Origin: Pyrobaculum sp.
GTDB lineage: Archaea; Thermoproteota; Thermoprotei; Thermoproteales; Thermoproteaceae
Direction: 5' to 3'
NCBI GenBank assembly: GCA_009903905.1
Contig: WYEI01000161.1
Coordinates: 1-11,260, forward strand
DNA: 11,260 nucleotides
Each line of letters starts with the position of its first letter. The first letter of the stretch is position 1. Under the pieces are notes generated by a model, which ran no database searches, was not told the origin of the DNA, and worked only from the letters and a program-made list of their open reading frames with translations. Position numbers and translations under genes: made by a program. Shown in pieces: positions 6,352 to 11,260 of the stretch.

Positions 6352-7068
6352 GTGCAGTATCTCCACCCCTACAAGGCCCTTACCTCTAGCGCAACCTGCG
6401 TGAGGTATGTGAAGAGCCTCCTTCTGCGGCAGCTGGGGGGAGGCCCCTCCGTGTTCGGCTCGGGAGACGAGAAGATCCTGGCGCTTTCAGGCTTCTACCC
6501 AGAGGACTGGCCCGCTGTGAACTTCCTCACGTTGATGCTGTATAGGTGGAAAAGAGGCGAGCTAGATCTGCCGCCGGTCGCCGCGGCGCCGGTGGTTAAC
6601 GAGAGGGCCTTCACCGGCTCCCCATACGGCAGAGATGGCATCGACGTGTATTTCGACTTCCTCGAACTCAAGAGGCAGGAGACGCGGGAGGTCACAGCCT
6701 TCTACCACAAGGCAAGGCCCAATGTGGTGGCGGTGTTTCTTGGCGGGCGCGAGTTCGAGGTTGCGGCCACCACAGACCTCGCGGCGCAGACCTTGGCGGT
6801 GCGTAGGGTATCCCCCTCGCCGCATACGCCGGAGGGCGCCGCTACTTTGAAGTACAGCCACGCGCTTGTGTTTAAGATCCCGCCTTCGCCTAGGGAGTTC
6901 ATGCCCTTGACGAGACAGGTGGCGGACCTTATAAAAACTGCGGCTTCTCTGCCGCCGCAGGAGAGGAGGACCGCCAAGGTGGAGAAGAAGGACATATACC
7001 TGCTTCACGGAGGCAGGAAGGTGGAAGACGGCGTTGTGTTGGACAACGATGTATACATGTACATCTGA
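6352..7068 (+). CDS. Unknown 238-residue protein upstream of ubiX
   Basis: I do not recognise this family. The GTG start at 6352 is placed by a TATA box 23 bases upstream. The protein appears soluble, with no membrane segment. It begins MQYLHPYKALTSSATCVRYV, then a segment with aromatic residues (SGFYPEDWPAVNFLTLMLYRW, 46-66), a central acidic/beta region (GIDVYFDFLELKRQ), alternating beta-like strands (NVVAVFLGGREFEVAATTD), and a C-terminus ending DNDVYMYI. It has only one cysteine, so a zinc or iron-sulfur site is unlikely. Its TGA is followed at once by the ubiX ATG with no gap, so the two are almost certainly co-transcribed and may act together. UbiD, the usual partner of prenylated flavin, is much longer, and this protein does not resemble it. 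Confidence 0.85.
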   Translation: MQYLHPYKALTSSATCVRYVKSLLLRQLGGGPSVFGSGDEKILALSGFYPEDWPAVNFLTLMLYRWKRGELDLPPVAAAPVVNERAFTGSPYGRDGIDVYFDFLELKRQETREVTAFYHKARPNVVAVFLGGREFEVAATTDLAAQTLAVRRVSPSPHTPEGAATLKYSHALVFKIPPSPREFMPLTRQVADLIKTAASLPPQERRTAKVEKKDIYLLHGGRKVEDGVVLDNDVYMYI

Positions 7069-7626
7069 ATGAAGGTATTTGTTGGCATCACAGGCGCCTC
7101 GGGCGTTATCTACGGCGTTAAAGTCCTGGAGCTTCTGCGTAGGGCAGGGGTTGAGATCCACCTCTCCGTATCGAAGACGGCGGAGAAGGTGATTAAGCTA
7201 GAGACGGACTACGACGTCCAGTACGTCAAGTCGCTCGCGGACTACATATGGGACGAAGGCGACCTCTCCGCGCCGCCCGCCTCAGGGAGCTTCGGGATAG
7301 ACGCCGTGGCTGTGGTGCCCTGCTCCACGAAAACCCTCGCCGCCATAGCCAACGGCTTCACCGTGAACCTAATCGTCAGGGCGGCCGAGGTGGGTCTCAA
7401 GGAGCGGAGGAGGGTGGTGCTGGTGGTTAGGGAGAGCCCCCTCTCCCTGGTACACATAAGAAACATGGAGTTGGCCACGATGGCGGGCGCCGTGGTGATG
7501 CCCGCCGCGCCTGGCTTCTACACAAGGCCGAAGACCATCGACGACCTAGTCACGACATTTGCGGGACGCGTCCTCGACTTGCTCGGCGTTAAACACGACT
7601 TCACCCCCCGGTGGGGTGCCCGCTAG
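7069..7626 (+). CDS. ubiX: Flavin prenyltransferase UbiX
   Basis: UbiX attaches a dimethylallyl group to reduced FMN to make prenylated FMN, the cofactor of UbiD-family decarboxylases. The 185-residue protein has the flavoprotein N-terminal motif GITGASGVIYG (6-16), SGSF (72-75), VVPCSTKTLAAIANG (82-96), the prenyl-phosphate-binding segment VVRESPLSLVHIRNM (119-133), and MPAAPGFYTRPKT (144-156). Length matches the family. Its ATG directly follows the stop of the 238-residue gene, so it lacks its own leader and is second in the operon. No ubiD is in the window. Its stop shares the palindrome CTAG with the stop of the convergent small gene. Confidence 0.96.
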   Translation: MKVFVGITGASGVIYGVKVLELLRRAGVEIHLSVSKTAEKVIKLETDYDVQYVKSLADYIWDEGDLSAPPASGSFGIDAVAVVPCSTKTLAAIANGFTVNLIVRAAEVGLKERRRVVLVVRESPLSLVHIRNMELATMAGAVVMPAAPGFYTRPKTIDDLVTTFAGRVLDLLGVKHDFTPRWGAR

Positions 7627-7787
7627 GACGCCCCGTCGCCGTTTAGGACTGACCTGAGGAGCTTAGCGAGGTGAGGCGCTGTTTTATCCAGCACTTTTAT
7701 CGCCGTGTAGACGTCGTCGTCGGGCATCACCCCGTAACGTATGAGAGACACCGCGGACACGCCGAGCACATCCCTCACGCTCCTCAT
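7623..7787 (-). CDS. Small 54-residue helical protein, unknown
   Basis: An open frame from ATG at 7787 to TAG at 7623-7625 encodes 54 residues, beginning MRSVRDVLGVSAVSLIRYGV and ending LNGDGAS. Two helical segments are likely (about 2-18 and 26-48, TAIKVLDKTAPHLAKLLRSVL) with an acidic turn MPDDD between them. Support comes from GC-rich wobble use like the neighbours and a TATA box (7806-7814) 23 bases before the ATG. The frame also fills the gap between ubiX and lysO almost exactly. The stop overlaps the ubiX stop through CTAG, convergently. I do not know the family; it has no cysteines, zinc motif or membrane helix. A helical dimer or adaptor is only a guess. Confidence 0.65.
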   Translation of the reverse strand: MRSVRDVLGVSAVSLIRYGVMPDDDVYTAIKVLDKTAPHLAKLLRSVLNGDGAS

Positions 7788-7805
7788 TAAGAGTCTTCAA
7801 ACCGG

Positions 7806-7814
7806 TTTATTAAC
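7806..7814 (-). promoter_or_regulatory. TATA-box promoter of the 54-residue gene
   Basis: The minus strand reads TTAATAAAC, centred 23 bases upstream of the ATG at 7787, in the short gap after the lysO stop. Confidence 0.5.
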
Positions 7815-7835
7815 TAGTTACCGTTACACCCCCAT

Positions 7836-8699
7836 TTACATACAGCAAATATAGAATTGATGAATCACCGGCACCATCACCGGGACTAGAGCCGTGAGAA
7901 TCACGCCGTTAGCGAAGGCGTATAGGGCGAAGGAGGAACCATACAACGCCGTGTAGAGAGGCAACGTGTTGTCCATAGTCGTGGCGCCGCCCACCGCCAA
8001 CACGCCGACTTTGCTAAACCTCCTAGCCAGCACAGGTCCCAGGAGGAAGGTGAACTGCTCCCTGAGGAAGTTCACAAGAAGGCCGTAGGCGCCGCCCACC
8101 GCGTCGCCGGCGCTGGCGAGGTAGGGACCTGTGAAGCTGTACCAGCCCATGCCTAAGGCCACCGCAGGCGTGATGTGGAAAGCCAGCGCAAAGAGAAACC
8201 CCACCACGCCAGCTCCGAGGAAGGCCACGGCCGGCGCAAGAAACACAGACCTATCAAGCCTGACCTCGACGTGTGCCATGTCGGCGCCGGCGATGAAGAG
8301 GAGGAACAACAAGAGGGGGTCTATTGCAGAGGCGTAGTTAAACTCCGCCGACGCCCCCACGGCCAGGCCCGCCGCCAGCGCCGCCGCTACGTAGAGCGAA
8401 ATAACCGGCCTCCGGGCCGCGCCGACAGTCTCCGGCTTATTCAAGAAGGATCCTAGAACAGCTGTGATGAAGACGAGGGCTAGGGAGTAGAGTATAGACA
8501 ACGCCAGAAACACGCCGATGTTCCTAAGCACCACAGCTGCCGCGTTGGCGGCCACGAAAAACACCAACACAACGACCACAGCCGTGAACAAAAACCCAGG
8601 TGGCCTCCTCTTCAAGGCCCAGCCCGCGGCGTAGCCCAGCACAATGGGCACCACGTATTTAGCTATAGCCAACGCCTGCTGGACCAAGCTGTCGAGCAC
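7836..8699 (-). CDS. lysO: LysO-family (DUF340) membrane transporter, possible lysine exporter
   Basis: This 287-residue integral membrane protein has about eight hydrophobic segments. It carries the two signature stretches of the LysO/YbjE family: GMGWYSFTGPYLAS (183-196) and VGGATTMDNTLPLYT (236-250). An LRE charged motif (212-214) lies between them inside a hydrophobic region. In Escherichia coli the protein exports lysine and its toxic analogue. Substrate here is inferred from family only, and archaeal members could move other amino acids. Length is close to the E. coli protein. The GTG at 8699 follows an A/T-rich box (8716-8726) at leaderless spacing. An ATG at 8718 is out of frame. The C-terminus YICCM is short after the last helix. 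Confidence 0.88.
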   Translation of the reverse strand: MLDSLVQQALAIAKYVVPIVLGYAAGWALKRRPPGFLFTAVVVVLVFFVAANAAAVVLRNIGVFLALSILYSLALVFITAVLGSFLNKPETVGAARRPVISLYVAAALAAGLAVGASAEFNYASAIDPLLLFLLFIAGADMAHVEVRLDRSVFLAPAVAFLGAGVVGFLFALAFHITPAVALGMGWYSFTGPYLASAGDAVGGAYGLLVNFLREQFTFLLGPVLARRFSKVGVLAVGGATTMDNTLPLYTALYGSSFALYAFANGVILTALVPVMVPVIHQFYICCM

Positions 8700-8715
8700 T
8701 CCGTGGAGATGTGCC

Positions 8716-8726
8716 CATTATTTAGC
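8716..8726 (-). promoter_or_regulatory. Candidate TATA box for lysO
   Basis: The minus-strand sequence CTAAATAATG is centred about 22 bases before the GTG at 8699. It is a weaker match than the other boxes in the window. Confidence 0.4.
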
Positions 8727-8736
8727 TCTTCAGCCC

Positions 8737-8803
8737 CTTAAAAACCTGTATATTATTACGTGAGGAGTCCCAGAGAGAGTTCACTAAAACTTTCAATAAA
8801 CAA
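8737..8803 (+). promoter_or_regulatory. Two candidate TATA boxes upstream of the four-cysteine miniprotein
   Basis: CTTAAAAA (8737-8744) and TCAATAAAC (8793-8801) are both plausible. The second is about 26 bases before the ATG at 8823. The first is only about 19 bases before the alternative GTG at 8760, too close, and would start transcripts inside that extension. Confidence 0.35.
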
Positions 8804-8822
8804 AGAAAAACGGCTTCTAAAA

Positions 8823-9038
8823 ATGGGGAGAAGGATATACGCAGAAATTCCGCTTGAAGAACTGAAAGTATTCATAGGAGCCTTCCGGCCTAGGTGTGAT
8901 ATGTGCGGCGCCAGGGTTACATACGCCAACTTGGGCTACGCCAGGTTTGGGAGACGCGTCGAGTTGATTCTATGTATAGAATGTTTAAAAGACTACGCAG
9001 AGTATATCGAGAGCGGTGAAGGTGGTCGCCGCTTCTGA
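8823..9038 (+). CDS. Four-cysteine zinc-binding miniprotein
   Basis: From ATG at 8823 the product has 71 residues with two CxxC pairs, Cys25/Cys28 (CDMC) and Cys51/Cys54 (CIEC), 22 residues apart, a layout typical of a zinc ribbon or treble-clef knuckle. The N-terminal part is IYAEIPLEELKVFIGAF; the loop between the pairs is aromatic and basic; the end is acidic then basic (ESGEGGRRF). The frame stays open to a GTG at 8760, adding 21 Lys/Ser-rich residues. The promoter spacing does not fit that start, and the extra codons are A/T-rich unlike the body, so the ATG is preferred. It converges on the uridine phosphorylase gene with a 10-base gap. The family is not recognised beyond zinc binding. 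Confidence 0.75.
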   Translation: MGRRIYAEIPLEELKVFIGAFRPRCDMCGARVTYANLGYARFGRRVELILCIECLKDYAEYIESGEGGRRF

Positions 9039-9048
9039 ATAATGATGA

Positions 9049-9714
9049 TTATAGGACCTCAACCACCTTTTTGAAAACCTTGACAAATTTTGGGCCGAGG
9101 TCTACCGCCTCGTGTCGGCCCACTATGTTAGATATCACCAAGACGCAACCGGTCCTAAAGCCCCTGAGCCACCCCAGAGCCATGGCGGTGGCGCACTCCA
9201 TCTCCACCGCAAGCGCCCCTCTGCGGCGCCAGAACTCAACGAACCCGGGGTCCTCCGCGTAGAAGGCGTCGCTGGAGACGACGTAGCCCACCGGCGCCTT
9301 CAGCGCCTCGGCCAGCTTCACGGTGAGGAGGGGGTCCGCCGCCAGCGGGGGGCTGTGGCCGGGGAAATACGCGCCCAAGACGCCCCCGCCCGGCGTAGCG
9401 GCGGCAACGGCAATCAACACGTCGCCCACCCTAAGCTCCCCGAAGGAACCCGCGGTGCCGATGCGCACGAAGGTCTCCATGCCGAGCATCTTCAGCTCCT
9501 CCAGCGCGATGGCGGCCGAGGGCCCGCCGATCCCGTGCGCCACGACTGAAATACGCTTGTTCCCCACGTGCCCGGTGTAGACCGGGTATCTGTTTTCGTT
9601 CACCAGCCTGGCGTTTTCCATAAGCGAGGCGAAAAGCCTCGCCCTTGAGGGGTCGCCTACCCCTACAACCAGGGGCGCCACGTCCTCCTGTCCGGCCCAG
9701 ATGTGGTAGGGCAC
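9049..9714 (-). CDS. udp: Uridine phosphorylase-family nucleoside phosphorylase
   Basis: This enzyme performs phosphorolysis of a nucleoside to base plus ribose 1-phosphate in salvage. The 221-residue protein shows the family motifs: VGVGDPSRA (17-25, phosphate site), VVAHGIGGPSAAIALEEL (57-74), RIGTAGSF (84-91, phosphate and ribose site), and VEMECATAMALG (170-181, ribose-binding Glu-Met-Glu). The base-site segment reads VISNIVG, with Asn196 where purine-specific hexameric enzymes such as E. coli PNP have Asp. E. coli uridine phosphorylase has Asn in the corresponding stretch, so uridine is the better substrate guess. It is shorter than the E. coli enzyme (about 250). The GTG start at 9714 has a TATA box 23 bases upstream. 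A methylthioadenosine or inosine phosphorylase is the main alternative. Confidence 0.9.
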   Translation of the reverse strand: MPYHIWAGQEDVAPLVVGVGDPSRARLFASLMENARLVNENRYPVYTGHVGNKRISVVAHGIGGPSAAIALEELKMLGMETFVRIGTAGSFGELRVGDVLIAVAAATPGGGVLGAYFPGHSPPLAADPLLTVKLAEALKAPVGYVVSSDAFYAEDPGFVEFWRRRGALAVEMECATAMALGWLRGFRTGCVLVISNIVGRHEAVDLGPKFVKVFKKVVEVL

Positions 9715-9732
9715 AGAATTGTGTAGTTAGGG

Positions 9733-9741
9733 GTATATAAC
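9733..9741 (-). promoter_or_regulatory. TATA-box promoter of the nucleoside phosphorylase
   Basis: The minus strand reads GTTATATAC, centred 23 bases before the GTG at 9714. Confidence 0.6.
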
Positions 9742-9747
9742 GAAATC

Positions 9748-9757
9748 CATAATAACG
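9748..9757 (+). promoter_or_regulatory. Candidate TATA box of the M42 peptidase gene
   Basis: The sequence CATAATAACG is centred about 22 bases before the ATG at 9775. It is separate from the divergent phosphorylase box, unlike the shared box at 4701-4712. Confidence 0.4.
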
Positions 9758-9774
9758 ACAACTTTGACCCCTCC

Positions 9775-10725
9775 ATGGAGCTTGAGATCTTGGCCAAGGC
9801 GTTGGGGGTCTCCGGCTTTGAGGACGATGTCCGCCAGAAGATCCTATCAGCCGCACCCGGCGCGGAGACCGATGAGTTCGGCAACGTGATCCTGCGCGGG
9901 AGGTCCAAGGTGGCTTTTGTGGCCCACATGGACGAGGTCGGCCTTCTCGTCACGTCTATAGAGGAGGACGGGAGGCTTAAGTTTCGGAAGGTTGGAGGCG
10001 TGGACGACAGGATACTCCCAGGGAGCTCCGTTGTGCTATACGGCGATGGGTTCAGGCTGGAGGGGGTCATAGGGGTAGCGCCTCCGCACTTCCAGCAACA
10101 GCAACAACAAGTGTCTTGGCAGGATCTCTACATAGACGTGGGCGCCACGAGCAGAAGCGAGGCGGAGGCCATGGGCATAGCCCCCATGACGCCGGCCGCC
10201 TTCTCCAAGAGATATGCGGAGGTGGGCAAGTTCGTCTCCGCCACGGCGCTTGACGACCGCGCGGGGTGCTGGGCTCTCCTGCAGACATATAAGAGGGGTG
10301 CCTCCGCGACCTACGTCTGGACAGTCCAGGAGGAGGTGGGGCTCCTCGGCGCCCGCGCCCTTGCGAGGAGCCTGGAGGGGAAGTATGTAGTTGTGGTGGA
10401 CACAACGGCGTGTTGCCATCCCAACTTCACGGGCAACGTGAAGCCTGGAAATGGGCCGGTTCTGCGGGTGTTTGACAACTACGGCGCCTACAACAACAAG
10501 CTGGCTAAGAAGGTGTTGGAGGTGGCTAAGAAACGCGGCATCCCGCTCCAAATAGGCGGAGGAGGCGGCGGGACAGACGCCGCTGCCTTCTTCGTCTCGG
10601 GCATACCGGCGGTGGCTATCGGCATATTGACGAAGTACAGCCACTCGCCTGTGGAGATGGCGCATAGAGACGACCTTAGACACACCGTGGAGCTCCTGTC
10701 GGCGCTGGCGGAGGAGCTGGGTTAG
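9775..10725 (+). CDS. M42-family metalloaminopeptidase (TET-like)
   Basis: M42 enzymes are cytosolic two-metal aminopeptidases, often forming twelve-subunit tetrahedral particles that finish peptide breakdown after the proteasome; some are annotated as endoglucanase or deblocking aminopeptidase. The metal and catalytic residues are all present: His51 and Asp53 in AHMDEVG, bridging Asp160 in ALDDRAG, catalytic Glu186 and ligand Glu187 in VQEEVG, Asp209 in VVVDTT, and His290 in YSHSPVEM. The glycine-rich GGGGGGTDAAA (261-271) precedes the last ligand. The length of 316 is slightly short for the family (about 340-360). A run of six glutamines (107-112, codons CAG/CAA mixed) replaces the usual charged loop before the beta strand DLYIDVGA. 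The stop overlaps that of the convergent acyltransferase gene by TTAG. Confidence 0.95.
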   Translation: MELEILAKALGVSGFEDDVRQKILSAAPGAETDEFGNVILRGRSKVAFVAHMDEVGLLVTSIEEDGRLKFRKVGGVDDRILPGSSVVLYGDGFRLEGVIGVAPPHFQQQQQQVSWQDLYIDVGATSRSEAEAMGIAPMTPAAFSKRYAEVGKFVSATALDDRAGCWALLQTYKRGASATYVWTVQEEVGLLGARALARSLEGKYVVVVDTTACCHPNFTGNVKPGNGPVLRVFDNYGAYNNKLAKKVLEVAKKRGIPLQIGGGGGGTDAAAFFVSGIPAVAIGILTKYSHSPVEMAHRDDLRHTVELLSALAEELG

Positions 10726-11260
10726 CCGCCCTGTTCGTAAACGGCACGCTTTTTTAGGTATTCCTCGGCCTTGCCTATCGGTTTGGCGGGGACGCCTGCG
10801 ACAACTACGCCGGGCGGGACGTCTCTTGTGACGACGGCACCAGCGGCCACCACGGCGCCTTCGCCTACCTCGACGCCTGCCACCAGGGTGGAGTTTGCGC
10901 CTATCACGGCGCCTCTCTTGATCACCACCGGCGTCAGCCGCCTGCTCGGTGGGTACTTGTCGTTGGTTATCACGGCGTTTGGCCCTATGAAGACGTCTTC
11001 TTCAATAACCGTGCCGTTTGGGATGTAGACCATGGACTGTATCCAAGTCCTGTCGCCTATCTTCACGTCCCGCTCGATTATGGCTTGGGTGCCGATTCTC
11101 ACGTTGCGCCCTATCTTCGTCAGTTCCCTGACCAACACGTTGTGGCCGAACTCGGCCCCGTCGCCGATCTCCACATCTTCATATATCACAACGCCGCTTC
11201 TTATGATCACGGACTCCCCCACCCTCGCGCCGTTGCTCACGTCGTCCGGCGAGGAGAAGC
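10722..11260 (-). CDS. Hexapeptide-repeat (left-handed beta-helix) acyltransferase, 5' end open at window edge
   Basis: The protein is built of [LIV]-G-x-x-x-x hexapeptide repeats, as in sugar or amino-acid O/N-acetyltransferases of the WbbJ/LpxA superfamily, which work as trimers using acetyl-CoA. Counted from an internal GTG at 11240, repeats run from about residue 4 to 90. A loop with NDKYPPSRRLTP (93-104) probably forms the active-site arm. Further coils follow (VIKRGAVIGANSTLVAGVEVGEGAVVAAGAVVTRDVPPG) and the family C-terminal tail AGVPAKPIGK. The frame stays open upstream of that GTG to 11260 (residues FSSPDDV), so the true start may lie outside the window. Acceptor is unknown; sugar nucleotide or surface glycan modification is a family-level guess. 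No histidine is seen in the arm. Confidence 0.88.
   Translation of the reverse strand, partial: FSSPDDVSNGARVGESVIIRSGVVIYEDVEIGDGAEFGHNVLVRELTKIGRNVRIGTQAIIERDVKIGDRTWIQSMVYIPNGTVIEEDVFIGPNAVITNDKYPPSRRLTPVVIKRGAVIGANSTLVAGVEVGEGAVVAAGAVVTRDVPPGVVVAGVPAKPIGKAEEYLKKRAVYEQGG

Noticed and set aside
9035..9048. CTGA-ATA-ATGATGA, which looks like a D'/C' dyad of a C/D sRNA at the end of the zinc miniprotein gene
   Set aside because: The spacing is right, but no acceptable C box lies 10-12 bases upstream and no CTGA lies downstream within guide length.
10036..10683. 215-residue minus-strand frame opposite the M42 peptidase
   Set aside because: It is a shadow of a gene with all catalytic residues intact; the translation is His/Arg-rich and unstructured.

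Overview
The window looks like a piece of a hyperthermophilic crenarchaeal chromosome, most probably Thermoproteales and Pyrobaculum-like. The proteins match archaeal families (a short 225-residue triosephosphate isomerase, a stand-alone 6-phospho-3-hexuloisomerase, a small SpeH-type pyruvoyl decarboxylase, zinc-ribbon miniproteins). Codons are GC-rich at the third position. Almost every gene or gene cluster has an A/T-rich box centred about 22-26 bases before its start codon and no Shine-Dalgarno motif, which is the signature of leaderless crenarchaeal transcripts. I used this spacing to choose starts. It moves four starts inward compared with the longest open frame (aconitase, the 186-residue protein, and two zinc ribbons, one of them by its overlap with the preceding gene).

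Layout. 1-74: probable C-terminal tail of a plus-strand gene cut by the window edge. 151-4682 (minus strand): triosephosphate isomerase, a small four-helix membrane protein, aconitase, and a two-gene unit of an unknown 186-residue protein coupled to a 66-residue zinc ribbon. 4731-5991 (plus strand): a previously overlooked 31-residue protein that is 18/31 glutamate, then an S-adenosylmethionine/arginine decarboxylase, then 6-phospho-3-hexuloisomerase. 6071-6286 (minus): a ribbon-helix-helix regulator, divergent from 6352-7626 (plus), an unknown 238-residue gene abutting flavin prenyltransferase UbiX. 7623-8699 (minus): an unlisted 54-residue small gene and a LysO-type membrane transporter. 8823-9038 (plus): a four-cysteine miniprotein. 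9049-9714 (minus): a uridine phosphorylase-family enzyme. 9775-10725 (plus): an M42 aminopeptidase with a six-glutamine run. 10722-11260 (minus): a hexapeptide-repeat acyltransferase running to the window edge.

Most named genes are central metabolism: glycolysis/gluconeogenesis, TCA or dicarboxylate-type carbon cycling, ribulose monophosphate pentose supply, polyamine synthesis, prenylated flavin, nucleoside salvage and peptide breakdown. They are mainly single-gene transcription units rather than one functional island. I see no mobile element, CRISPR array, rRNA or tRNA.

The most unusual signal is at 4682-4826. One near-palindromic TATA box sits exactly midway between two divergent start codons, each 24-25 bases away. 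On one side it drives the unknown 186-residue/zinc-ribbon pair; on the other it drives the Glu/Trp microprotein. Also worth a look are a repeated 8-mer lying on both TATA boxes of the regulator/ubiX divergent region, and the two small proteins.
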